A DNA stretch of 5,751 nt, from positions 1 through 5,751 of the forward strand of contig JABJOR010000044.1 of NCBI GenBank assembly GCA_018664265.1, read 5' to 3'. The stretch is from Rhodospirillales bacterium (GTDB lineage Bacteria; Pseudomonadota; Alphaproteobacteria; Rhodospirillales; Casp-alpha2). Below, piece after piece: positions 1-5,751 of the stretch; positions within the stretch are counted from its first letter, which is position 1, and each line of letters opens with the position of its first letter. Made by a program: the position numbers and the translations under genes. The notes beneath the pieces are model-generated. The model was not told the DNA's origin. It made no database searches and saw only the letters and a list, made by a program, of their open reading frames with translations.

Positions 1-255
1 CGCATGGATTACACCATGATTGGTGACGGGGTTAATCTGGCGGCTCGTCTTGAATCAGCTTGTAAACAGTACAATGCGCGTATTTTGATCAGTGAATATA
101 CCAAGGCAAAACTTCGCGGAACTTACCGGGTGCGCGATGTGGACCAGGTCGTGGTTAAAGGCAAAACAGAACCTGTCGGGGTCTTTGAAGTTCTTGATTA
201 CCATACAGAGGAAACATTCCCCAATCTTATGGATGCTGTCGGATATTTTAATTAA
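1..255 (+). CDS. Class III adenylate/guanylate cyclase, C-terminal end of catalytic domain (5' partial, ends at premature in-frame stop)
   Basis: This is the 3' part of a nucleotide cyclase gene that starts before the window, so no start codon can be assigned; reading frame 1 is open from base 1. The first codons give RMDYTMIGDGVNLAARLE, the class III cyclase signature. It includes the NxxxR pair (Asn at codon 12, Arg at codon 16) that stabilises the transition state, and a Thr (codon 5) at the position that helps set purine specificity. The end of the domain follows, with VVVKGKTEPVGVFEVLD, the typical last strand. The enzyme would convert ATP (or GTP) to the cyclic nucleotide. The metal-binding Asp residues and any sensor domain lie upstream, out of view. 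Translation stops at TAA 253-255, but the same frame continues with a family-typical tail to 429, so the product is probably truncated relative to its relatives. Family assignment is firm; whether the gene is functional is open. Confidence 0.85.
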   Translation, partial: RMDYTMIGDGVNLAARLESACKQYNARILISEYTKAKLRGTYRVRDVDQVVVKGKTEPVGVFEVLDYHTEETFPNLMDAVGYFN

Positions 256-429
256 GCTGTTATTCGCTATCGTAATGGGGAATGGGACGTTGCGATCAAG
301 AAATTTAATGAAGCTCTTGGTGCAAATCCGTCCGATCAGCTCTCGCATACTTATATAGATAGATGTGAGCACCTTAAGGCTTCCCCGCCAGATGATTGGG
401 ATGGTATCTGGGTGATGACGAGTAAGTAA
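256..429 (+). pseudogene. Detached C-terminal tail of the upstream cyclase, in the same frame beyond the premature TAA
   Basis: Reading on in the cyclase frame past TAA 253-255 gives 57 sense codons and then TAA 427-429. The translation looks like a real protein. A TPR-like helical stretch (YRNGEWDVAIKKFNEAL, then NPSD) is followed by PPDDWDGIWVMTSK at 385-426. That closing motif resembles the end of the complete CHASE2 cyclase in this window (ADWDGVFVATTK), so the segment is very likely the original C-terminus of the first cyclase. It has no plausible start codon of its own: the only in-frame ATG or GTG codons (412 and 415) are a few residues from the end. It can therefore be translated only by stop-codon readthrough, or not at all. 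Possible explanations are a recent nonsense mutation, an assembly or sequencing error, or recoding. Confidence 0.75.
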
Positions 430-453
430 TTGAAAATATTGAAATTCTGGTTC

Positions 454-482
454 GTGACAAGGTGCTTTCCGGCTGGCATAAT
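454..482 (+). promoter_or_regulatory. Predicted sigma70-type promoter of the Hpt gene
   Basis: GTGACA at 454-459 (5 of 6 to TTGACA) is separated by exactly 17 bases from CATAAT at 477-482 (5 of 6 to TATAAT). TGG at 474-476 adds an extended -10 (TGn) element. Transcription would start near 488-490, leaving a leader of about 36 bases before the ATG at 525. This gives the Hpt gene its own promoter, independent of the cyclase upstream. A 7-base direct repeat TTGAATA (490-496 and 500-506, ten bases apart) lies at the start of the leader. The prediction is from sequence only. Confidence 0.55.
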
Positions 483-524
483 GCGAATCTTGAATAAAGT
501 TGAATATTAGATTTTTCGGGATAA

Positions 525-1328
525 ATGGCTTCAGGAATGGGTGCATCAGCTACAGATATTGAACAGGTTATTGCAGAGCTTCGTATCGAATTTATCGAAG
601 ATGCAATTGACCATATTGAACGTTCATACGAACTTATTGATGAAGCAGAAAAAAATAACGATAAAATTGATGAAAACATGCTGCGTATCAAACGCAACAT
701 CCATAGCCTGAAAGGTCAGGGTGGATCATTTGGTTTTCCGTCAATCACAAGAATCATGCACAATCTGGAAGATTTTTTTGAAACCTCCTATGAATTCGGA
801 GCAGAGCAGTTAGCCCAGATACGTCAGTTTTTTGATGTGGTTAGTGATATCCTGGAAGCTGGCGAAGATCTTCCGGAAGATGATCTTCGCGCAACGATGG
901 CCAGATTAAGAGCACGGGCGCAATCTTTCGGAAGCGGACAAGAACTAAAAGACATTCCAGCGTTGCTGGTTATGGGCTCCGGTGTTCAACGCTCTCTGGT
1001 TGGCAAGGAATTGGTTTCATGCGGGTTTCGTGTTGTGACTTCCGATGACCCTGTGGGCGCAATTGATGTTGCCTTAAGTGCCCTGCCAAAGTTTGCCATC
1101 ATCAACAAGCTCTTACCTGGGGTTTCAGGTGTTGAGCTTTCGAATGTTTTTACCGCAATTAAAGCTCTTGCCGATTGTAAAATTATTATTCTGACCAGTG
1201 ATGACGACGTGAAACAGGTTGAAAAAATCGTTTCCAAAGACACCGTTATTCTTCACAAGGACGAATCTTTCTATGAAAAGCTCACAGACCAGCTCATAGA
1301 TTGGGGCTTGTTCGGTGAAATAGCCTGA
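525..1328 (+). CDS. Hpt phosphotransfer protein with C-terminal degenerate receiver (pseudo-receiver) domain
   Basis: The 267-residue soluble protein has two domains. Residues about 10-130 are a helical Hpt (histidine phosphotransfer) domain with the motif HSLKGQGGSFGF. H60 is the expected phosphorylated histidine, with K63 and G64 completing HxxKG. Residues about 144-262 have the layout of a response-regulator receiver, with strand ALLVM, then FAIINKLLPGVSGVEL, IILTSD and VILHK. Here the phosphoacceptor Asp is Asn (N194) and the acidic pair after strand 1 is absent (M150-G151-S152), while T224 and K245 of the switch remain. The domain probably cannot be phosphorylated and may act as a docking or dimerisation module. 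The Hpt domain would relay phosphate between an unseen hybrid kinase and a response regulator in the cytoplasm. ATG 525 is the first start after in-frame TAA 522-524; ATG 537 is an alternative, and the ribosome binding site is weak for both. Neighbouring cyclase genes suggest, but do not prove, a role in cyclic nucleotide signalling. Confidence 0.85.
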   Translation: MASGMGASATDIEQVIAELRIEFIEDAIDHIERSYELIDEAEKNNDKIDENMLRIKRNIHSLKGQGGSFGFPSITRIMHNLEDFFETSYEFGAEQLAQIRQFFDVVSDILEAGEDLPEDDLRATMARLRARAQSFGSGQELKDIPALLVMGSGVQRSLVGKELVSCGFRVVTSDDPVGAIDVALSALPKFAIINKLLPGVSGVELSNVFTAIKALADCKIIILTSDDDVKQVEKIVSKDTVILHKDESFYEKLTDQLIDWGLFGEIA

Positions 1329-1359
1329 TACCTCTCTAGCCCTTGATTATCTTTTATTC

Positions 1360-3636
1360 TTACTTGGTGGTAGCCACAAATACACCATCCCAGTCAGCGG
1401 CTGGCGGTGTTTCCTTGTATTGCGCAATACGATCTTCATAGAGATCAAACAGGGTATCCAGGGTAATATCCAGCGCCCAAGGGCGGTTTTCCTCATTGCC
1501 CAGTCGTTTTACTTCCTTGAACATATCAAGGGCTTCATCGAATTTCTGGGTGCGATAGGTTTCTATAGCCTTTTCAATGAGCGCTTTGATTGCTTTGAAT
1601 TCCGGGTTTTCCATGAGGTCCGCATCACCCATCAATCCATAGATCAGGGTTCCGACAGTCTTGCCCTTGACCTGGATATTATCGAGATCAATGGTCGCCA
1701 GACGTTCCTTGACAGCTTCGTATGTCGTTGGCCCCAGGACCACATTCATGCCGTAGCTTTTGCTTTGTGCCTCAAGCCGGGCGGCCAGGTTCACCGGATC
1801 GCCAAGACAGGAATAGTCAAATCGCTGGTCTGAACCCATGTTGCCGACAACACATATGCCGGAATTGAGGCCCAAGCCCACTATCAGGGGGACATGTAAG
1901 CGGCCCTCTTCGGCAGCTTCAATTTCCAGTTGATCATTTAACGGCCCTATTTCTGCCAACATTTCAAGGGCGGAGGTGCAACCATTGTACTGATGATCAT
2001 CGTCATCCATGGGGGCGTTCCAGAATGCCATGACGCAATCACCCATATATTTATCGACGGTACCTTGACGGTTCAAAATAACGTTGGTGAGCGGTGTCAA
2101 TAATTTGTTGATCAATCCCGTCAGACCGACAGCGTCAAATTGCTCTGAAATTGTCGTAAAGCCACGCACGTCGCAAAACAGCAGTGTCAGCTCCCGCTCT
2201 TCACCGCCGAGTTTCAGCTCATCGGGGTTTTCTGCTACTTTGTTGACCATATCTGGCGACAGGTATTTTGAGAACGCATCACGAGTTTGTTTCTTTTGGG
2301 CTTCTTCACGGGCGTAACTGGTAAAGGTCAGGGTCGTATAAAGTAGCAAGATCGAGGCTACGGCGTATACCGCATCAAACAGCATCTTGTGTTCGCTAAA
2401 CATGTACCAGGACGTTCCCCCTGCTCCACCTGCGATCACTGCAAATGCCATCATGGACCATTTGGCCCCGACCCACGGGGCTAAAATGACCATCAACAAA
2501 CCGCCCGTCAAAATGAGAAACATTTCTGCAATCTGGGCGTAGTTCGGTCTTTCCAGAAAGGTCTTGTTGAGCGCGTTCTCAATGGCCTGGGCATGGACTT
2601 CAACCCCCGGGATAACCCCTTCCGTCGGGATGGCACGAATATCGAGCATGCCGACAGCAGAGGTGCCAACAATTGCCAACTTGCCCTTGATTCGTTCAGG
2701 ATCGACCATGCCGCTTAAAACATCTCGCGCCGAGATATATTTAGCCGTGTCTGATTTGGAGAAATAAGGGTAGATCCGTCCGATTTTATCGGTTGGCAGT
2801 TTTAGCCCTTTTGTTATGGCTACGGCATTAATGCCTGCTGCATTAACTTCAACAAGGGTGGTTTGGCGGCCTGTTGCCACGCGAAGGATTTCAAGAAAAA
2901 GTGTCGGGAACATATGCCCGTCGTAAACAAACAAAGACGGTACCCGGCGAACAATTCCGTCCACTTCGGGGACCAGAGAGAAAATTCCGTGGCCACCCAT
3001 TTTATGATTGGCGGCTTCCTCGAGAATGGGGATGTTTCTGACCAGCGACGGGGCCGTCGGCAACAAGTATATGGGATCAATAGCCGACTTGCTCAATTTT
3101 CTGGTAGCGACGGATTTTTTGACAGGGGGGCCTTTTACCGTTTCCAATTCTTCCCAGTACATGGCTTGACCCAAAACAACCCGGGTTTGGCGAATAATAT
3201 TGGCAAATACTTCATCATTACCGGAAAGAGACCTGAGCTTGTCACGTGTTGTATCGTCAATTCCTGCGAGGCTATCGGCGATATCAGCGGGATTCATCCT
3301 GTCCGGTTCCGGAAACGCCATATCGAAGCCCACCACGCCGACACCCATGGCAAACAGGTTCTGGACCAATTGGGCAATAATATTACGTGGCCACGGCCAC
3401 TGGCCGATTTCGTTCAGGCTTTCTTCATCCAAATCAATAATGATTACAGGCGTTTCTTCCGGCTTTGGAATGGGCCGGGGGTCGAGTCTTTGATAAAAAT
3501 CGAATGTTTTGTTACGGATAAATTCAACGGGATAGGGATTGATGTAATAAACCACAAGGAAGCCGCCCAGCATGGCAAACCCCATTAACCTTTCAAAACT
3601 GAACGCACTACGAAAAAATCGTTTGATGATTCCCAT
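1360..3636 (-). CDS. CHASE2 domain-containing class III adenylate/guanylate cyclase, membrane sensor
   Basis: The complete 758-residue protein begins with a basic stretch and one membrane helix (about 17-33). A CHASE2 sensor domain outside the cytoplasm follows (about 40-365, with NKTFDFYQRL and PVIIIDLDEESL near its start), then three membrane helices (about 369-388, 393-412, 420-438). A short linker (AREEAQKKQTRDAFSKYLSP) leads to the cytoplasmic cyclase domain (about 479-668). Visible catalytic residues are metal-binding D489 (LLFCDVRGF) and D533 (KYMGDCVMAF), purine-selecting K529, and N616 and R620 in GDPVNLAARLE. The second specificity position is S609, where Thr or Asp is usual in adenylate cyclases, so ATP is likely but GTP is not excluded. 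A TPR-like tail (about 683-740) ends in ADWDGVFVATTK. The ATG at 3636 precedes the basic, membrane-helix start; the best upstream purine run (AGAAGG) is about 15 bases away, so the ribosome binding site is poor. It converges on the Hpt gene 31 bases away and diverges from the ABC transporter gene. Confidence 0.93.
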   Translation of the reverse strand: MGIIKRFFRSAFSFERLMGFAMLGGFLVVYYINPYPVEFIRNKTFDFYQRLDPRPIPKPEETPVIIIDLDEESLNEIGQWPWPRNIIAQLVQNLFAMGVGVVGFDMAFPEPDRMNPADIADSLAGIDDTTRDKLRSLSGNDEVFANIIRQTRVVLGQAMYWEELETVKGPPVKKSVATRKLSKSAIDPIYLLPTAPSLVRNIPILEEAANHKMGGHGIFSLVPEVDGIVRRVPSLFVYDGHMFPTLFLEILRVATGRQTTLVEVNAAGINAVAITKGLKLPTDKIGRIYPYFSKSDTAKYISARDVLSGMVDPERIKGKLAIVGTSAVGMLDIRAIPTEGVIPGVEVHAQAIENALNKTFLERPNYAQIAEMFLILTGGLLMVILAPWVGAKWSMMAFAVIAGGAGGTSWYMFSEHKMLFDAVYAVASILLLYTTLTFTSYAREEAQKKQTRDAFSKYLSPDMVNKVAENPDELKLGGEERELTLLFCDVRGFTTISEQFDAVGLTGLINKLLTPLTNVILNRQGTVDKYMGDCVMAFWNAPMDDDDHQYNGCTSALEMLAEIGPLNDQLEIEAAEEGRLHVPLIVGLGLNSGICVVGNMGSDQRFDYSCLGDPVNLAARLEAQSKSYGMNVVLGPTTYEAVKERLATIDLDNIQVKGKTVGTLIYGLMGDADLMENPEFKAIKALIEKAIETYRTQKFDEALDMFKEVKRLGNEENRPWALDITLDTLFDLYEDRIAQYKETPPAADWDGVFVATTK

Positions 3637-3707
3637 GGCTTCGCTTTGTTGCCTTCTGATTTTAGTTTATTATGTTTTAGTTATAGCAGCAATTTCATTT
3701 TAATGCG

Positions 3708-3760
3708 AACCTGTCATATACTTGGCGTCTATATAGTATAATTTAAACACAAGACAGGTT
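3708..3760. repeat. 8-base inverted repeat in the divergent intergenic region (possible operator)
   Basis: AACCTGTC at 3708-3715 and GACAGGTT at 3753-3760 are perfect reverse complements separated by 37 bases. The arm centres are 45 bases apart, a little over four helical turns. The pair brackets the TATAAT box at 3737-3742 and the AT-rich core between the divergent CHASE2 cyclase and ABC transporter genes. That is a sensible place for a dimeric regulator or a small loop. An 8-base pair like this could also occur by chance in a region of this size, so the operator role is inference. Confidence 0.35.
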
Positions 3761-3765
3761 ATCAA
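3735..3765 (-). promoter_or_regulatory. Possible promoter for the CHASE2 cyclase gene
   Basis: On the minus strand, TTGATA (3765 down to 3760; 4 of 6 to TTGACA) is followed after 19 bases by TATACT (3740 down to 3735; 5 of 6 to TATAAT). The spacer is longer than ideal. Transcription would begin near 3728 and give a leader of about 90 bases before the ATG at 3636. It overlaps the plus-strand -10 box, so the two directions would compete for polymerase. The call is weak. Confidence 0.27.
3737..3742 (+). promoter_or_regulatory. -10 box (TATAAT) of a probable promoter for the ABC transporter gene
   Basis: This is a perfect TATAAT hexamer in the divergent intergenic region, about 79 bases before the ATG at 3821. 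Transcription would start near 3749. No good -35 hexamer is present at 16-18 bases (TCATAT at 3714-3719 for a 17-base spacer), so the promoter may need an activator. The surrounding AT-rich DNA makes a chance match possible. Confidence 0.4.
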
Positions 3766-3820
3766 GTACATAGCAGTAAAGAGCAAATCCATACATGTGT
3801 ATTAATCTGGACATTAATTG

Positions 3821-5751
3821 ATGGCAATGAATACGAACAAAGCGTGGATAAAACCACTGATGAAATCATTAAAGCCCGTATTTCGGGAAGTTTTGGTTAT
3901 GTCGGCGTTCGTGAATTTGCTGGCCCTTGCTGTTCCGATTTTCACTCTTCAAGTCTATGACCGTGTCATACAGCATGCGGGTATCAGTACTCTGCAAGGG
4001 CTTGTTCTCGGCATGATCGGGGTTTTTGCGTTTGAATATGTGCTGCGTCAGTCGCGCTCGCGCATCATGCAGACCGTGGCTCTTCGGGTTGATGTGGAAG
4101 TCGGCCGCTCTGTGTTTAACAAGTTTACATCTGTGCCCCTGAATATTCTGGAAACCCGTTCGGCAAATGACTGGCAATCGCTTTTCCGCGATGTTGATAC
4201 AGTCCGAAATACCTTGTCCGGTGCGCCGGCTATTTTGCTGTGTGATCTGCCTTTCGCCATTATGTTCTTCGGGTTGATTGCTGTTATCGCAACACCGATT
4301 ATCTGGGTTCTGGCGATCATTATTCCGCTGTTTTTGTTTGTTACTTGGCGCGCAGGTGCGGCGACCGGGCAAGCCAGCGCGCAAGAACGCAACACCTCGC
4401 AAAACCGGGACAGCCTCATTGCCGAAATGATCAATGGTCGTGCTACCATCAAGGCGCTGGCTCTTGAAGGTGCCATGCGACCTATGTGGGAAGAGCGCCA
4501 CGCCAGCAATATAGAAAGTTCTATTCTTCGTGGCGGAAGAACCGATAAGTATACAAACCTTGGTCAAACTCTGACCATGTCGACGAGTCTGTTTATGACC
4601 ACAGCCGGGGCCTTGATGATCATTTCTCAGGATATGACCATGGGGGCTCTGATTGCATCAAACATGCTTGCCGGACGTTTGCTTGGACCGCTCAATCAGT
4701 TGGTTATGCAATGGCGAACGTATAGCGGGTTCAAACTTGCGGTTAATCGCCTGGGGGATATGTTTGATATCGAGAGCGAGCGTATGGAAAGCGAAGTTAA
4801 ACTTTCCAAACCTGAAGGCAAGATTGAATGTCTGAATTTGAGCTTCTCTTATGTCGAGGGTTCTCGGCCGATTTGTGATAATATTTCCCTGACCATTGAT
4901 CCAAAAAGCATGTATGCGCTGGTTGGACGCAACGGCAGTGGAAAGACAACGTTGTTGAAGATGATCCAGGGTCTCTATCAGCCTGACAATGGTCGGGTCT
5001 TGATCGACGGAGTTGATATCGGTCAATTTTCACGTCCCGAATTGGCTCAATGGATGGGCTATGTTCCTCAGGAAAGCACTTTGTTCGCGGGAACTGTACG
5101 TGACAATATTACACACCGTTTTCCGGGTGCCAGTGATGATCAAATCATCGAAGCTTCAAAAGCCGCGGGTGTTCATGAATTCATTATAGATCTTCCTGAT
5201 GGCTATGCATCGGATATCGGCGAGGCTGGACGCATGTTGTCGGGAGGCCAACGCCAACGCATTGCAATAGCCCGTGCCTTGATAGGTAATCCGTCTGTTT
5301 TGTTGCTGGACGAGCCATCAAGCAGTCTGGACCGTCATGCAGAACATGAATTGCGTGATACCCTGAAAGAGCTGGGCAAGCTTCATACGGTGATTATCGT
5401 TACCCATAGCCCGATCTTGCTGGCGGCCTGTGACAATCTGGTGGCATTGGATAAAGGCAAGATTGCATTGGCCGGACCAGCGAAAGAGATTTTGCCACGA
5501 TTGTTCGGCTCAGGTGCAACATCCAAGCAAGCTAATGTTCAAACAGATGCGCCACCTGCTCAAACTCCGCCAGATCCAACTCCTGCAGCTGCCCCAATTG
5601 CAAAGCCACCACTTGCTGCAGCCCCATTGGCAACGCCAACACCAGCCTCTGTTGCTCCTGCTCCCACTCCTGCACCGGAGGTTAAGCCTGCGACCGCCCC
5701 TGCTGCACTTGCCTCAGTTGCAGCTACTCCTACCGCCCCCCCGGAACCAAC
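3821..5751 (+). CDS. Type I secretion system ABC transporter, permease/ATPase (PrtD/HlyB-like), 3' partial, with Ala/Pro-rich C-terminal extension
   Basis: Frame 3821 is open to the window end (643 codons and two bases). An inner-membrane half-transporter would energise export of a protein substrate through a type I channel. The exporter motif LLALAVPIFTLQVYDRVI lies at 33-50. Membrane segments fall at about 24-46, 58-75, 136-176 (two) and 249-296 (two). The ATPase domain (about 335-562) is intact: A-loop Y344, Walker A GRNGSGKT 369-376, Q-loop Q417, signature LSGGQ 473-477, Walker B VLLLDE 493-498, D-loop SLD 502-504, and H-loop H529. Only about 20 residues precede the first helix, so there is no C39 peptidase or peptidase-like domain, which fits PrtD-type exporters. 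From about residue 567 an Ala/Pro-rich tail runs on past the usual family end. In-frame TAA 3815-3817 fixes the start at ATG 3821 (ATG 3827 is an alternative), and the ribosome binding site is weak. No adaptor, outer-membrane partner or substrate is in view. Confidence 0.9.
   Translation, partial: MAMNTNKAWIKPLMKSLKPVFREVLVMSAFVNLLALAVPIFTLQVYDRVIQHAGISTLQGLVLGMIGVFAFEYVLRQSRSRIMQTVALRVDVEVGRSVFNKFTSVPLNILETRSANDWQSLFRDVDTVRNTLSGAPAILLCDLPFAIMFFGLIAVIATPIIWVLAIIIPLFLFVTWRAGAATGQASAQERNTSQNRDSLIAEMINGRATIKALALEGAMRPMWEERHASNIESSILRGGRTDKYTNLGQTLTMSTSLFMTTAGALMIISQDMTMGALIASNMLAGRLLGPLNQLVMQWRTYSGFKLAVNRLGDMFDIESERMESEVKLSKPEGKIECLNLSFSYVEGSRPICDNISLTIDPKSMYALVGRNGSGKTTLLKMIQGLYQPDNGRVLIDGVDIGQFSRPELAQWMGYVPQESTLFAGTVRDNITHRFPGASDDQIIEASKAAGVHEFIIDLPDGYASDIGEAGRMLSGGQRQRIAIARALIGNPSVLLLDEPSSSLDRHAEHELRDTLKELGKLHTVIIVTHSPILLAACDNLVALDKGKIALAGPAKEILPRLFGSGATSKQANVQTDAPPAQTPPDPTPAAAPIAKPPLAAAPLATPTPASVAPAPTPAPEVKPATAPAALASVAATPTAPPEP
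5519..5751 (+). other. Low-complexity Ala/Pro-rich coding segment at the ABC transporter C-terminus
   Basis: Codons 567-643 of the transporter encode a tail made mostly of Ala, Pro and Thr with a few Val, Leu, Lys and Glu and no hydrophobic core. It should be a disordered, extended linker. The tail lies after the complete ATPase domain, where type I exporters normally end, and it is still open at the window edge. It may therefore connect to a further domain that cannot be seen here. Confidence 0.8.
5585..5644 (+). repeat. Imperfect tandem repeat of 10 codons inside the Ala/Pro-rich tail
   Basis: Residues 589-598 (AAAPIAKPPL) and 599-608 (AAAPLATPTP) are adjacent copies of one 10-residue unit. 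Six of ten positions are identical, and the DNA copies are also similar (5585-5614 and 5615-5644). Looser Ala/Pro/Thr units follow. This suggests the tail grew by short duplications. Confidence 0.5.

Noticed and set aside
92..358. Plus-strand open frame of 88 codons spanning the premature TAA
   Set aside because: It is in a different frame from the cyclase and its residues do not match the cyclase tail, so it does not represent a frameshifted repair of the gene.
364..379. TGTGAGCACCTTAAGG, considered as a cAMP-receptor binding site
   Set aside because: Only one half-site matches and it lies within the conserved tail coding sequence. No full TGTGA-N6-TCACA site was seen in the gaps.
55..546. 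Minus-strand open frame of 163 codons opposite the cyclase end and the Hpt start
   Set aside because: It lies antisense to clear cyclase coding sequence and its translation shows no recognisable family or domain. It is a shadow frame.
1367..1377. Small hairpin GTGG-TAG-CCAC near the convergent gene ends, considered as a terminator
   Set aside because: It has only four pairs, lies inside the last codons of the CHASE2 cyclase, and is not followed by a T run on either strand. No convincing terminator was seen in 1329-1359.
2863..3588. Plus-strand open frame of 241 codons opposite the CHASE2 sensor domain
   Set aside because: The minus strand encodes a well-supported CHASE2 cyclase here; the plus-strand product has no recognisable motif.
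3869..4567. Minus-strand open frame of 232 codons opposite the ABC transporter membrane domain
   Set aside because: It is antisense to a protein with family motifs throughout, and its own translation is Arg/Asn/Gln-rich with no domain signature.
1..5751. CRISPR arrays, tRNA or rRNA genes, insertion sequences or phage genes
   Set aside because: No regularly spaced repeats, transposase motifs, terminal repeats or structural RNA signatures were seen by eye; almost all the sequence is explained by four protein-coding genes.

Overview
The window reads as bacterial DNA with moderate GC content (judged by eye), dense coding and short intergenic gaps. The protein families are a CHASE2-type class III nucleotide cyclase, a second cyclase with the same kind of C-terminal tail, an Hpt phosphotransfer protein and a type I secretion ABC transporter. 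Together they suggest a Gram-negative proteobacterium. An alphaproteobacterium, perhaps a marine Rhodospirillales-like organism, is my best guess, but no rRNA or marker gene is present to prove it.

Layout. (1) 1-429, plus strand: the 3' end of a class III adenylate/guanylate cyclase gene that begins before the window. Its frame is cut by an in-frame TAA at 253-255, yet the same frame continues as a recognisable family C-terminus to a second TAA at 427-429. (2) 430-524: a short gap holding a good sigma70-type promoter. (3) 525-1328, plus strand: a 267-residue protein with an N-terminal Hpt domain (HxxKG motif) and a C-terminal receiver-like domain that lacks the phosphoacceptor Asp. (4) 1329-1359: a 31-base convergent gap with no visible terminator. 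(5) 1360-3636, minus strand: a complete 758-residue CHASE2 plus class III cyclase membrane protein. (6) 3637-3820: a divergent AT-rich intergenic region with a perfect TATAAT box and an 8-base inverted repeat centred on it. (7) 3821-5751, plus strand: a type I secretion (PrtD/HlyB-like) ABC transporter that runs off the window. Its ATPase domain is complete and is followed by an unusual Ala/Pro-rich tail.

How it may fit together. Regions 1 to 5 form a signal-transduction neighbourhood: two cyclases that would make cAMP (or cGMP) on either side of a phosphorelay intermediate. The CHASE2 protein would sense an extracytoplasmic signal and cyclise nucleotide in the cytoplasm. The Hpt/pseudo-receiver protein would take phosphate from an unseen kinase. 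A functional link between them rests on gene proximity only. The secretion ABC transporter is transcribed divergently from the CHASE2 cyclase and could share regulatory DNA with it. Its substrate, adaptor and outer-membrane partners are not in the window.
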